A DNA stretch of 64,000 bases from Isoetes taiwanensis (Eukaryota > Streptophyta > Lycopodiopsida > Isoetales > Isoetaceae): NCBI GenBank assembly GCA_021234155.1, contig JAJEKV010000023.1, positions 8,502,610 through 8,566,609 of the forward strand, in the 5' to 3' direction. The position numbers and the translations under genes are program-made. Position 1 is the first letter of the stretch. The number at the start of each line of letters is the position of its first letter. The notes beneath the pieces are model-generated. The model saw nothing but the letters and a program-made list of their open reading frames with translations, was not told where the DNA came from and did not search any database. Below are positions 32,600-45,059 of the stretch, piece after piece.

Positions 32600-33500
32600 G
32601 TCACAGAGTCAGCGTTTCCAACCACTGAACTTCCAATCCCATGTAGGGGGGAGATAATATTGGTGAAGCAATAAGGACATTTATTCAGTGGACAAAGAGG
32701 GATGTAAAACATGTTCAGTGTCCCTTGAGTGAAGATATGTCTTCAGGAACATCTCTTAATTTTCCTTCTTCACAAGAGGACTCATCCAGTAGCCCACCAT
32801 CTGTCAGTAGCTAGCCAGACATCAGCTTAACTGCCGCCGTTCTAAAACAAGCAACACTGTAATAGCTAAGGAGGATGAGATAGTAGAGGAGGTTAGAGGT
32901 CATGAAAATCTATATATCTGTCTTGATCTCAAGATGTTTAGGCTTGAAGTTGAGACAATCAACTTCAGAACATATCTACTTGGTTTGCTGTGCTATATTC
33001 TTCACTCTTGCATCGGATCTAAATATTTGGTGGCAAACATAGTTTTTAGTGATCCTCAAGATGCTATAGATGATGAATTTTTTGGGCGTATCAAAGGTTG
33101 GGCATTCAGTGGCCAAGATAATGGATGCAATTGGGAACCAAAATATGAGATCATGTCATGCTTGTGCAGAAACGCCATATCTTTGCTTCATAGAACAATT
33201 TTCAAACACTTCAAGCTCGGGCTGCTCTTGAAGAATCTTAGAGGTTGAATGCCTGGAAGCTTATGTTGTTGAGAAGCAATATAAGAGGAAAAGGAAGTAT
33301 ACATATGTGAAGAGGATTACAGGGGAACCAAAGGGGAATAGCAAGGAGGAGAGGATGTGCGCTTCCAAGTCATCAAAAAATGTTCTCAAACCAACCTATT
33401 GCAAGGAAGATTATACCAAAAAACTAACCGAAGAACAAGTATGCGCTTTAAGAGTAGAATTTTATTCTCAATTAAAGAGTGGAGTGGAATGATGTCAATT
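32600..33500 (+). pseudogene. Decayed transposon protein fragments, unassigned
   Basis: At about 32,655-32,720 a reading frame contains IGEAIRTFIQWTKRDV. This resembles the 'G.a.gtfv.Wp...v' segment common near the C-terminal region of plant CACTA/En-Spm-type proteins. It is followed by a Ser-rich stretch and a stop. Two further open pieces follow: 32,934-33,248 (DPQDAIDDEFFGRIKGWAF) and a Lys-rich piece at 33,307-33,492, in shifted frames. The assignment is weak and rests on one motif. Confidence 0.3.
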
Positions 33501-34770
33501 TGCATGGATGCCTTTAGGATTTCCTCAGTGTACACTTTATAGTTGAAGAAAGAGGTTTGAGTTAGGTGGAAAAAGAGTAGAGCATGGTAATATGATCTTT
33601 AAGAAGTCTTGATCTGTTAACTAGCTACGGAATGTGTGCCTAATACCTTCATTCTTGAGAATGCGGAGAGCATCTCACCCATACAAGCAAAAAAGAAAAG
33701 GAGATATACGATCGCAAACTTTCTAATATCCTCAATAAGAAGAGCATACATTCAATTTAGGACCAATTTTTGGCTAGATCATTGATCACCGATAGCAGGG
33801 GTGCTCGCTGTGTTTCCTCCTTAGCTCTTATCTACTGCTCTTCTCCAGCCCATTTCAATCATTTATGAAGTGATCCCATTTAATTTCGGCTTGAATCGAG
33901 GGTGGAAGCCCCACCACAAAAAAGTTCGATTTTCACTTTTAAGGGGTAGATTTTTTGCGCAGTAAGGTGGGATCCCATTCTCCGATATCACATCTCCAGG
34001 GGATCCTATCCTTTGGGATCCCTCAATCCAGAGTTAAATGATCCCATGTGCATGTATAATCATAAGTGGAAAACACAAAGGATACAAAAGAAAGGCGCAA
34101 TCTTTTTATTCAAGGGCTGAATTGGAGTCCAAAATCTTAAGTTATGGTCTCCTAAATCCTTACAAATTTTTGTGTATTAAAAGTAACATAAGTTGTTATT
34201 TTGAATTCCAATTCAGACTGTTGTCTTATTTTATGGTGGGGGAAGTGTCCCAATATAAAATAAGACTCCATTTCCTTGACCGAATCTATTCGAACTTAAA
34301 TGAGACATGTCTTATTTTTTATAGTGTGAAAACAACTTCTCCCGTCGCTTAAGTGGCATACTTCTATTGGATACTTCTAAAAATAAGACAGTCGTGTGAA
34401 AAGGCCCTTACTACTGCAAATCACCACGCGCTAGAAAACACAAACTGGAAACTGTTCACAGAAGCATACGATTTGCTGCCTCGAAATAGGAACTTTTTAC
34501 TAAGGACAAGGTCAGAATAAAAGCCCATAGCAAAATTTTTACAAACAAAATGGAATTACTGGACCCAAAGACTTAGAACTGTTCATACCCAAAACTCAAC
34601 ATCGACTTGGATCCTGAAGAAGAACCCAAGAGAGGACGAATAGGAGCAGAATGCGCAAAAAAAAGGCATGCAAGGTAGATCCGAAAGAGGCCAAATGCAT
34701 ATGGGAATGGTCTCCAAAACCAAGCTTTATGTAAAAAAATGGCGATCTTCATTCCTTTGCGCCATCGCCA
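33501..34770. other. Intergenic, no recognised gene
   Basis: AT-rich DNA with no convincing coding region. It ends abruptly at the GC-rich LINE. The change in base composition at about 34,770 marks the LINE 5' truncation point. Confidence 0.4.
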
Positions 34771-37486
34771 TTTTCACGTGGGCACAGACAGTCGGGACGA
34801 GGAGGCCGACTCAGATCACCTCCCACTCTATGTGAGGCTGGCTCGCCCACGGCCATTCGCGGCCCCTCGATAGCAAACACCTTGCCGACCTCGGTTGGCG
34901 CTTTGGATTATGAGCGGAGAGGGTTACGCCGACATGCTCGCAGAAGCCCTCCCCGGTTCTCGGGCCCATACTGGAGCGCAGCCGATCAACCGGGTTGAGC
35001 TCCTCGTAATCGAGGGGGCAGGCGGCCGCTTTGGGAGACCTCCCCACGCCGAGATCGAGACCGCAACCTTTCCGCGTAATGGATGGTTTGATGTCGAGTG
35101 TAAGGAACGCAAACGCGCACTCCGTCTCATCGTGGATCAGGACACGCGAGCTCAGGCCACCAGCCATTACCGCACCTTCCTCAAGGAAACAAAGGCAAGG
35201 TACCTGGCAAGGCACCAAGGAGAAATGTTCGGCCTACTAGACACCCACCCGAACTTTCGGGCAGGGTGGTACTCCAAAGGTCGGCACGACAGCCTGGGGG
35301 TGGCACATCACGGCGGAGCAATGGGAGCGCATGCGGCGGCTTTATGATCCCCCGCACACGGACGGATGTGCCCCCGCGAATATGGCCCAATCACCGGTGA
35401 TCCACGAGAAAGAAGATGTCGAAGAGGGGCTGCAACGCCTGGCTAATGGGAAGGCAGCAGACTTAGACGGCCTGCAAGTGGAGTTGCTCAAGTGGGCAGG
35501 ACAGCCCATGGTGCCCGGCCCTTGCTGCCTTGTTTCAACAGTACCAAAAAGGGTTTTCCTCGGTCATGGACCATAGGCAGGGTTGTTCCGATCTACAAGG
35601 CAGGGGACTCCTACATCGTCGACCAATTCTTGAACCATCATGGTCATTTCGGTGTTTGCCAAGCCGTTGGCGGGCATTCTCGAGCAATGAAAAACCGGCG
35701 AGGCGGCGTGAAATCGAGGGCACTTACCCAGGCAGGCTTCCGACCCCGACATTCGACCATTGATCACATCTTCACACTCAGGGCCCTGGTAGAGGACAGC
35801 AGGAACCGTCGGGAGGACCTGTACTGCTGTTTTGTGGACTTTGCAAAAGCTTTCGACACGGTACCCCGGGAAAAGTTGTGGGCGAGATTGCACCATCTTG
35901 GGCTCCATGTGGTGTACAGATTGTTACGAGAGCTGCACAGGCCGCATGCAACCGGAAGGACAGTCATTTGCCAGCAGCATTGGAGTTAGGCAAGGTTGTC
36001 CTCTCTCACCCACACTCTTTGGACTTTACATTGACCGTTGGAAGCCCGGCTTCTTTGCCAATGGGGGGACGATATCTGCTCTTGCACCGGGTCATCCGGC
36101 GGCTCATCTATGCGGATGATGTGGACCTCTTGGCCCATACACCGGAGGGCATGCAGGCACACCTAGATGCCCGGACACATTTACGCCAGCGGCGGACATG
36201 CGTGTCAACCCGGCCAAGACTAAGGTGGTCCTCATATCCTCCTCCGTCATCCGGCACCTCCCGGCTCACTTATCGGGGCGGATGGTAGAGGTCACACCCG
36301 GCCTACAAGTACACGGGGTGGAATTTCCGTCCCTCAATGTAGTGGGATGCATCCATTCGCCCGGGTGACCGCGGGTTGGAAGGCACCATGACATAATGCA
36401 AAACAATAGTCAGGGGCAAAGCCGTGTATGGTGGGGCCACAGTCACATTTGTTCCGGACTTGGTAGAGCCAGTTCTCCGTATGGGGTCGAGGTGTGGGGC
36501 CCGGTGGTGTCTTTGGCGACTTGGAACGACTTGGAGCAGTCCGGAAGGCATTTTTGACGCGGGCACTTGGGGTCAAGCCCTCGTTCCATATCGAGATCTT
36601 GTTTGGGAGACGTGATTCATGCCCCCGGCATGCGCCCTCGATAGACACATTGTTTATTTCAAGAAGGTGGCCCGACATGGGCGACACTTCGGCTCCCCGC
36701 GACTTGGCTTACTGTTGTGGCAATGAGCCCAGAACGACTTAGGGCTTGTTGGAAGGACAAGAAAGCCCAAGTATCGGGCGCTACTGGGCGATATAGGCAC
36801 ATAGGTGCATCCCGGTGCACCACACGCACGCAGGGATAGGCTAAGGGGGTACTTGGACTCTTGCTTCTTGGGGAAGCTCGGGACCACAATGCTCGAGGCG
36901 GTAAAGATGGCACACTACAAACAACACATAAACCCCACCACGGTTCGAGGCCCACAGGCTCTACTGCGTTCTCGGTTGCCCATGAAGAAGCTTGAGAATC
37001 ATCACGCCCATTGAGCGAGGGGCCCACCATCTTCGGCTTGAGGCTCGCCGGTGGATTGGAGACGCGCCGGGCCGAGGCTTTGTCGGTGTTGCATTTGGGG
37101 GTTGTTGAGGATGAAAGCCATGCCTTCCAGAGCTGTCCAGCCTATAGTCAGATTCGGGCTCGCTACGCCCTCTTGGTGCGACCTGGTCTGCCACCACACG
37201 AGCTACTCAGTACGCCGTCAGTTCGATCCCTTGGCTCCTACCTCCAGGAGGTTTTGGATCTGCGGACTCACCTCTGTCCCCGCGCGCCTACCTGAGGTGC
37301 CGGGAATTCATGTGTATATGTATATTTGTACAGCTGCCAGCAGGCTTGTTGCTGCGACGGTTTTTCCCTCGTAAGGGGGTTTTTTAATCCGGGTAGCAAC
37401 GGGCTTGCTGCACCCGTGTAATTTGGGTCCCATAGGCCGATTGGCCTCCGCGGACGATAAAGAACCTTCCTTCCTTCCTTCCTTGT
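34771..37486 (+). mobile_element. APE-type LINE, 5'-truncated, with (TTCC)n tail
   Basis: ORF2 parts in order: end of the apurinic endonuclease domain (SDHLPLYV at 34,811-34,834); linker (WFDVECKERKRA, about 35,080); RT start (LANGKAADLDGLQ, about 35,440; VPIYKAGD, about 35,588); RT core QAGFRPRHSTIDH and FVDFAKAFDTVP (35,831-35,866); GVRQGCPLSPTLFGLYID; catalytic YADD at 36,109-36,120; C-terminal zinc-knuckle region (ESHAFQSC, about 37,110-37,135). The 3' UTR at 37,311-37,463 carries the family tail and ends in TTCC repeats (37,464-37,484). Several frameshifts break ORF2, so it is inactive. It is clearly more GC- and CpG-rich than its flanks, suggesting a younger copy than the one at 125-1,345. 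Confidence 0.9.
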
Positions 37487-38127
37487 GCCTCATTGCCTCA
37501 ACCAAATAGCCGGAACTACGGCAAAAGGATAAGATCATTCCAGAATAGAAGCTCGTTGAAGCCATCCTTGTCTGCCAGGCCGGCATGCCACTGGTTTACC
37601 AGATAAAACTTACCTTATAAAGCTTTAGAATGGTATGACAGACACATCACTGCCATACCATTCTAAGATACCCACTGTAACCAAAATAGCAAACCCTAAT
37701 ACAAAATGTACAATGGTCAAAGGGCTAATAAAACTCCAATTTAGCAACTTCTCCAAAATACTATTTCCAACATAGGGAACCGTAGGCCTTTCTTAGCTTT
37801 GGTTTCTAATCTACAAGGGAATGTTACGCACTAAAGTTTTGAGGAATCTTTCACTAAATGCTTTCTAAGTGTCGTATGCACTAAATTTTGTATGTGGATA
37901 TTTGAATGAAATTTGATGGTTTCAAGAGTGTATTATTGTATTTTTAAAAGAAAAAAAAAGGCGAAACCCCAGTGAACTTCAACCTAAAAATTACGTAATA
38001 TGAGTAGTTTCCAAGCGGTGGCGGTTTACGCTAAAATGACCTTCTCAACACCCAACATTTAGCATGCTCAATTTCATGTCAAGGTCTCGAATATTGGTGA
38101 TAGTTAATATTTCACGCGAAGGTAACA
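37487..38127. other. Intergenic, nothing recognised
   Basis: AT-rich. A short inverted pairing, 'agaatggtatgacagacaca' against 'cactgccataccattct' (about 37,627-37,664), could form a hairpin. No gene. Confidence 0.4.
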
Positions 38128-38340
38128 TTATCGGTCTGGCCGAGGCTGATAATAAAAAATGCATGATCGAGGTTGTATGTCCGAGGCCAGATATTTGCAC
38201 GTAAGGCCGAGGTTTTACGTGTAAATATCTGGTCGAGGATGTACAACCGAGGCCACACATTTTTACGTGCAAATATCTGGCCTCGGACGTACAACCAAGG
38301 CCACGCATTTTTTGTTATTAGCCGAAGCAAAGACCGATAA
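38128..38340. mobile_element. Foldback MITE with threefold internal repeat
   Basis: Terminal inverted repeats of about 35 bp: 'ttatcggtctggccgaggct' with 'gataataaaaaatgc' at 38,128-38,162, and the reverse complement at 38,305-38,340. Inside, 'ccagatatttgcacgt' occurs once forward (about 38,189) and twice reversed (about 38,218 and 38,265), so alternative hairpins can form. The frames crossing it encode a repeated CTS/YLHVK peptide, which is an artefact of the repeats. No clear target duplication. Confidence 0.75.
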
Positions 38341-38711
38341 CCACCTTATCGGGCTGATAACTAATTATCTTCTAGTTCCTTCATATGTAATGCAGTATCC
38401 CATTTATGTTCTCGCCTATTTCGTTTCTTAAAAATTATCAAAACAAACATATGTGCATTTGCATTTATTGCGGCCATTAATACAATCTAATACTTGGTGA
38501 TTCATGACGTTGACATTGGATTTGATTTGATGCTAACCCAACTGGATATTGAGGGGGTCACAGAGAAGATTCTCCACTGTTTTCTCTAGATAGCATAAAA
38601 CCAATCCGGCAGAAAAATGAAGCTCTTCAAGATCTAAAAGCAGTTCCAATGCAAAAGCTGTCGTAGCTGCTCTGGCAGAAATTTAAATTAGACCCCCAAA
38701 TGTGGTTGCAG

Positions 38712-38975
38712 GGCTTATGGGTCTTGAAGATTTGCCTGGTAAATCTTGCCCCGCTATTCTGACGTCTGCCATAGCCAGACCTGTGCTTGCCCCTGCATAC
38801 AAAACTCCGGTGCCATTGCAGTCCACAAGGCATTTCTGTGGACCAATGCGGCCATGGGAGCGATCTCTTGACAAGCTTGAGTGGGCTCTGCATGCAGCTT
38901 GTGCAAGAGAGGTTTCCGTTTGTTTTTATGCTCTGTGGTGCTTGCCATACTGGTCCAATTCCCCATGTGAAGCTT
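38712..38975 (+). other. Possible isolated coding exon, family unknown
   Basis: After a good acceptor (ttgcag at 38,706-38,711) an open frame encodes about 88 residues with protein-like composition: LEDLPGKSC, AIARPVLAPAYKTPVPLQS and KLEWALHAA, then VCFYALWCLPYW. A consensus donor (AG|GTAAGG) lies just after it, but in this frame a TAG falls immediately before that donor. I cannot name the family. It may be an exon of a lost or unrecognised gene. Confidence 0.25.
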
Positions 38976-41363
38976 AGGTAAGGAAATTTCCTGCTTTCAC
39001 AAGATAGATCCAGCAGATACATTTTCTTATTTGCATGTTTTGATTGTTGTTGAACTCTTTTGTAAAGCCATACATAGTTTCAGTTACTCTATTGGACCAC
39101 CGTATCTAGAGTCTAGACTACTCTACGAATTTTGATCTGGGTTTGAATTTGTTACCAGTAATTTTGGCCCAAAATGTCTAGAATCGAGGTCTCCAGGCTG
39201 CAATTCGGTGCCTCTTGAAGACCCACAATTTAGAAATCATACCCAATTCCTGCATCTTCTAGTAGTTTAACTAAATTTCCAAGGGGGATCTGCAAAACAG
39301 AGGCACAGATTTGATCAGAAATATGAAGTTCTTGATCAGAAATGTGAAGTTCAAGCAGTACGTAGCAAATACATTTTAAATATGTGAAAAAGGATGAATC
39401 AAAACGGCACAAATGCAAGCAATAAAGCTTCGAATCGGACTCAAAATAGCCCAGAAACATGCAGAGAGGTGTTAAATCCGTTTTGAAGCAATAATTTGAT
39501 CCAAAACAGAGAAAGCTTCAAATCGAAAACCCAAATCCAAAATCGATCCAGAAAGCTCCAGAAACATGCAAAATGAGAGAAAATCATACCCTGCCATTCA
39601 TGTTCCATGTGACAACATAGAACTGAAGTCCGGTGGCAAATCCAGAATGAGCATTGCATAAATTGCTGGGCCGGGGCTTCAATCTGAGCCCATTGGAGGA
39701 GAGATGGAGCAGCTCTTGAGCTGATAAAAAATCAGAGCATCGATGGCTTCCACTTCCAACAAAAAATCGTTCAATATATCTATCTGTTCATCTTCGTCTC
39801 TTCACTTCTCCTTTGATATCCTTAAATCTTCTGTCCACCGAACTTCAATTTTTTTCTTTTCACTATTATTGCCACGTCACCAATATCCTTATGGAATATT
39901 GTCATTTACCTCCAGTTTTCTTAAGAATGTTGGATGCCGATTTCCAACAGATTAGAACACCCAATTTGAACAGTTTTGTGGTTAAGCACATGCATGAGAC
40001 TGTGCGAGTGTGCGAGTGCGAGATTTTGTAGTGAGGTGATGAATTTATGAATTGAAGAAGCTGGGTTGCCAGAACTAAGAAGCACATGAAGAAGGAGTTG
40101 AAATGCAAAATGATTATAGAGATACCCATACTAATATAGATATCATAACATACAAAATATAAACAAACAAAGCAATGTAGAAAAGTATGGCAGAATAAAG
40201 ACAAGTAAAAAACAGAGAAAGGTAACAAAGGGTGATAGTCTGCATAAGGTGGCGTGCCCTCTAACAGTATTAGAAGTATGTTAGATTAGAAAAATGTTAG
40301 CTATTTCTTGAACATTGTGGTTCTCAGTCAATCAAACCAATAAGCATAACCAATTTTTTTAAACCAACAACAAGAAGCCCCTTGGATTATAAGAGCGTGA
40401 TGAATTAAATTGCAAAAGCTTTATTGCAAATATTCCTCTTTACTGAATGACTTTTTTAAGCATAGAGAAGCCAAGGAAGAGAAATGTTTGCGGCGGCCAA
40501 AAAATATTCCTCTTTATTGAATGACTAAGCCAAGGAAGAGAAGGCCGCCGCGATAAATTTCTTGTCTAGGAGTGATAACTTAATTATCGGACTCTCCCTT
40601 TACACTAGAGAGTCCGATAGGGTGCGAACTTCATCCCATGGTTCGAAAATAGGGGAGTTCCTCCCCTAAAAATCCGCCCACTTGTGTTAAATTTAAAAAA
40701 TTTCCGGCATTTTTTTGGCAAGAAAATAAAAAATTTCCGACATATTACACTAGAGAATATACTAATATATATTTTTTCCGGTACTCGAATACCCAGCGGC
40801 ATTCGGCATTTTTACTGGTTAGACACATTGCTATTTTCGAGCCCTGCTTCATCCTCTTCGTTGTGGCAGGCGTATTTATTACTCATCCTCTTCTTCATCG
40901 TGTTAGGCGTATTTATTACTCATTTAGCTCAATTTAGAGTTTACTAACATAAAATTCGCGAAGCCAGATAGGAAGAACCCATGGCACTGTTTCGTCCAGA
41001 TAAATATGAGGGGCCAGCGGAACTGGTCAGAGAGGAAACGTTCGGCCCTTGAAAATGGGAGTAAGAATTACGCCGCTGATTTATTTTAAAGAAATCATGA
41101 CCTCAAAAAATCTTTTTGTTTGTCCCTTGATTCCCCACAAGGGTTATGTATGACTTGTTGGCAAATAGCGAAATATAGTTCACAAATCAAAATAATTCAA
41201 CACGCATATAGAATATAAAAAGCAAGACTGTACAAGAAAAATCCTAACACTTGTGAGTGGCCAGCATGTGGTATAGGACCAAGAAAAAAGCAACAGCTTC
41301 TAGAAGAAGAGAAATGTCCTAAAAGCAGGACTAGCAACAACTTCTGGAAGAAGAGAAGATACT
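38976..41363. repeat. Intergenic with several small local repeats
   Basis: No supported gene. Local structures: 'gatcagaaatatgaagttct' duplicated at about 39,314 and 39,335; a 40-60-bp duplication containing 'tattcctcttta(c/t)tgaatgac' at 40,430 and 40,506; a hairpin atcggactctc...gagagtccgat at 40,588-40,619; 'aaaaaatttccg(g/a)cat' repeated at about 40,696 and 40,728; and a 36-bp tandem pair ending in ggcgtatttattactcat at 40,850-40,923. Confidence 0.6.
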
Positions 41364-43161
41364 CTACTTGTAGAGATGATCTGGAAGGCGCGGAGTAGCA
41401 ACAGCTTCAATAGGGGTTGACATGAATGTCACTACACCCGGTCTCTCGGTCAGATCTATATCCTTGGGCCTCATGCCTGCTGGAGGTGCCCATGAGAAAT
41501 GGTGTAGCAGCCTGGCAACCATTAACTGAACCATGTTCAATCCAAGTTGTGCACCAGGACATACCCTCCTTCCTGACCCAAAGGGTAGAAGTCTGTAGTC
41601 ATGACCTTTGATGTCGATGTCTTCTTCCATGAACCTCTCTGGCCGAAAAGCCGATGCATCCTTCCAAACTTTTGGATCTCTGCTTATCGCATACACATTC
41701 ACGTGAACAATTGTTCCTTTTGGTATATCATAGCCTCCAATTTTAACATCTTCTGTGGCCTTGTGAGGAAGCAGTAGTGGGGTCGTCGGATGAAGCCTTA
41801 GCGCCTCCTTGACTATACTTTGAAGGTAAGGCAGCTCTGGGAAGTCTGCTTCAACAACTACCCTTTCCTTACCAACCACACGGTCTAGTTCTTCTTGGGC
41901 TTTTGCTTGTACATGCGGATTGCGCACTAGCTCTGCCATGGCCCATTCAGCTGAAATTGCTGTCGTGTCCATTCCTGCAGTAATCATATCCTGGAATAAC
42001 AAATATTGAATCTTAAGTATGATGTTTTTAAATAAGAGCTATATAACTACAGAATTTAGAATGCAGATCAAAAGAACTACAAAAGTAATAAATCAGAGAG
42101 GAAGACATGTAAGGTTACAAAAGGAAAATGACGCAAGCTCTTTACTCAATAGCAATTTAAAATAATGCAAATAAAAAATAATAATTTAATAAGGTTAAAA
42201 AACAAGAGAAGAATCTACTTACCCAAAGAAGCCCAATTACTGTAGTTTCACTAAGGTTATATTCATCCTTCAAGGTAAGGAGAGCATCCACAAAGTGCTG
42301 TTCAGTCTCGCCTGTTTTATCCTTCTGTTGCAGGGCATGTTCTTGCAAAATGGTCCTAGTAAGGTTATCCCTTCTCATGCCATGCTTCTCAAATTCCCCT
42401 TCCTGCAAAGGAAACATACAGCGCAAGAAAGGTATATGCTCTGAGAGCTTCAAAGAAGCACCCAACTTCATTCCCTGAGCAACAATCTCCTTAAACTCCA
42501 CTCCCTGAGGGTCAATCTTCCCTTCATCATCCACAAACCTTTTCCCCAACACAATTCTGGTTATGTTATTAAATGCAACAGCAGAAACATACCTCTTCAC
42601 CGCCAATGCCTTGCCTTCACCATAGTCCTGAAATATTGATTTTATCATAGACCCAACTTCTTGCTCCCTAATAAACCTAAGAGCCTCCAACCTCTTCGGA
42701 GTAAAGAGCTCCAGGTTGCATAATTTTCTAACTTTAACATAATGTGGTCCATAATCTGCCCAGATCAGATCTTGCCCATTTCTGCTAAATCTAGCTGCAG
42801 CTCTGGTAAGATTTCGTGAAGCCAAAGCTTGATCCTTGTCTTTGAGAACTTCTTTAGCCAATTCAGGGCTTGAAACAACAACATTAAGAGTTGGTCCCAT
42901 CCAAACAGAAATTATGGGGCCATACCATCGAGCCCATTCCATGAAACAACGGAATCGGACCGGCTTGATTTTGTGCAAGTTGCCAACTATGGGCCATCGC
43001 TTGGGACCTGGAGGAAGACGGCGACGCCGGACTAGATATTTGTAGGTAAGGTAAAGAAAAAACAACGCAAAAGGGACGGTCCAGAAAGTATACCCATGAT
43101 CTGAATGATCGTGATGACTATGGAAATGCTCGAAATCATCGTCCAGCAGTTCCGGCGCCAT
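41364..43161 (-). CDS. CYP98A: CYP98A-type cytochrome P450 (p-coumaroyl shikimate 3'-hydroxylase family)
   Basis: Two exons on the minus strand, 43161-42223 and 41990-41364, with a GT-AG intron. The protein is about 521 aa; Arabidopsis CYP98A3 is 508. Visible in order: His/Asp-rich N-terminus, membrane anchor ([19 protein letters not shown]), basic hinge and LPPGPK. CYP98A-specific blocks follow: [52 protein letters not shown], and LFTPKRLE. Then come AGMDTT (about 318-323), KEALR (about 374-378), FRPERF and heme-binding [10 protein letters not shown] (Cys about 457). The family hydroxylates coumaroyl shikimate/quinate at the ER, leading to lignin and chlorogenic acids. I start at 43,161, in a good context (gcagctATGg). 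An in-frame ATG at 43,299 would add 46 residues before the anchor. All key P450 motifs are intact. The exact substrate is inferred. Confidence 0.92.
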
Positions 43162-44050
43162 AGCTGCGCCTTCCTTTAGGGACACAAGGCTTTTATATTT
43201 CTGGGGCACTCTGCTTAATTCTGAAGCCCTAAAAAATTCCTTATTTTGAAGGGTAGGTAAAATGGTTTCATTCCAAGATGATGTTCTAAGCTTTTCCATT
43301 ACTTTGAATGTGCTTTCCTTTTTTTATGGCCCTCCACCATCCATAAATGATGAGTTAACAAATGTCATATGCTTCCATTGTTTCTAGACCAGCCAGAAGA
43401 ATATGACATTTTTGAGTGGATCTGGGTCCCCCATTTTCTACACACCCTTCATCTTAGCGTTAGTCAAGTAAAAGTCATGAGAACTTAACAAGCAATGCTT
43501 GGGAGTATCAAATTATACTTACCAAACAATGCCTGGGAGTATCAAATTATACTTATCAGGGAGTATCAAATTATATGCAACACCTGGATGCACGTGGCTT
43601 TCACAACACTATCTTCAAGTATTTAAAACAAATAGCACCCATTCCACTACTTTGTGCATTTCTCATTTTATTATCTTTTTTGGCTTATTTATGGTATTGG
43701 AGCTTTCTTTCAGGAACATTCTTTGTGGTTTTGAGATATTGCACCTTGCATTGATAATGTTGTACATAGTATCTTTCAAGTAGCTTCGTCATGCAATAGT
43801 AGATAGTGGATGGGAACTATGCTCTTTATCAATCAATATATTTGTATATTACATCTGTTGCAGCTTTACTTGGTCATGGAGGAGGAGGAGGAGGAGGAGG
43901 AGTGCCATTGATTATAAAAATAGCATTTCTTTTTACTTCTTTATTTATGTATTGTACAAAGTAAAATATGTGGTAGCTATTCATAATCTATATATGGTTA
44001 TAATGCTCAAGAAATGAATAAATATGCCTTACTTGCAACAACCTATATTA
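43162..44050. repeat. Upstream of CYP98A; triple repeat and (GGA)n
   Basis: The presumed promoter lies just above 43,161. Farther up, 'gggagtatcaaattatactt' occurs three times (43,500-43,578), the third copy slightly changed. A GGA run lies at about 43,880-43,902. No AC-rich phenylpropanoid promoter box was clearly identified. Confidence 0.45.
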
Positions 44051-44462
44051 TCAGAAGGAGAAGAATAGAATAGAACGTAACTGATTTTTTTTTTAACCTA
44101 GGGAGACGAAAGAGGCCTATGAGACCCAAACAAAGAACACAAAGGATCGACCATTGTCCAAGTTTAAAAGAAAAGCCCCAAATGGTTTTCGAGGCTTGAT
44201 GATAAACTAAACATCTTGTACATTTTAATATAATGACTGAAGACTCAACTGAGTTCGCATGCCCATTACCTCTTGGAGATATGATGCTAGGACACCCACT
44301 GAGGCCACCCCTAGCATCTATACAGTGGTTCGTTAGATGGAACCAACCTGGCATAACATGCCCTCCAAAGACTGGACAATTTTGAAGAGTAGTCCCAATT
44401 GAGAACATTGGCAAAGCATATTTGCACGATCTTTTGTCTCCATTATGAGGTGGTGCACTCAT
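44050..44462 (-). mobile_element. LINE-like 3' end, minus strand, diverged
   Basis: The minus strand reads a degenerate coding tail and then 'gggtctcataggcctctttc', 'gtctccctaggtt', an A-run and a few ATTCT-type units (44,055-44,076 as agaat on plus). The tail matches the family layout but is more diverged. The 139-codon frame here has no recognised domain. Confidence 0.4.
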
Positions 44463-44808
44463 ATGAATAGATGCAATCCCAATCCACGCTTATTCATGGG
44501 CAAATGCGCTGGCAGGTACCACTATGGACCCCTGGCAAGCGTCAAATTTGCCCATGGGGCAATATACTTACATAGCCATTTATATGTTACATCCTCTCTA
44601 TAATTCCTACTTACTTACCCTTATCCCCAGTCCATCGACCTAGGCACCCTACACGGATGGGCATGCTAAAAGGTGCAATGACAAACAAGGGACTTTTGAC
44701 ATCCCTTTGTACAAAGAATTACATCAGAAACTAGGAACAAGCTGAGAACCTGTAAATGTTACACTGTAGCAATGAACCCAAAAGTATCCTTCCTTGTTTC
44801 TAATTTTT
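44463..44808. other. Intergenic, nothing recognised
   Basis: No gene or repeat supported. Confidence 0.4.
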
Positions 44809-45056
44809 CTTACATGTTTTCTTTTTTTCATTGTCCCTTTTTTCTTTTTTTCTTTTTTCTTTTTCCTTTTTTCACACCCCTTTCTCCCTCGTCCCCCCTT
44901 TCCCTACTTCGCTTCCCTTTCCCCCTTTCTCTTTTCCTTTTCTTGATGGACTTTTTTCCCTTTTCCTCATTTCCCAACTCTTTTCATCTTCCCATTTTCT
45001 TCTTTCTTCTCCCATTTTTCCCATGCCCGTCCCCCCTTCCATTTCTCTTTTTTCTC
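44809..45056 (+). repeat. Polypyrimidine tract, about 250 nt
   Basis: Almost only C and T on the plus strand, with irregular 'ttttcccatgcccgtccccc'-like segments. It directly precedes the gypsy integrase fragment and resembles the much longer tract at 50.1-51.3 kb. Phe/Pro/Ser-rich frames across it are artefacts. Confidence 0.85.
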
Positions 45057-45059
45057 TAC

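Noticed and set aside
35564-35908. Antisense open frames across the LINE
   Set aside because: Shadow frames of the GC-rich RT coding sequence.
38045-38308. Frame with repeated CTS/RYLHVK peptide
   Set aside because: Caused by the internal repeats of the foldback element.
43162-43299. Upstream in-frame start for CYP98A
   Set aside because: It would place 46 polar residues before the existing leader and anchor; the ATG at 43,161 has better context and family-like length. Kept as a possibility in the findings.
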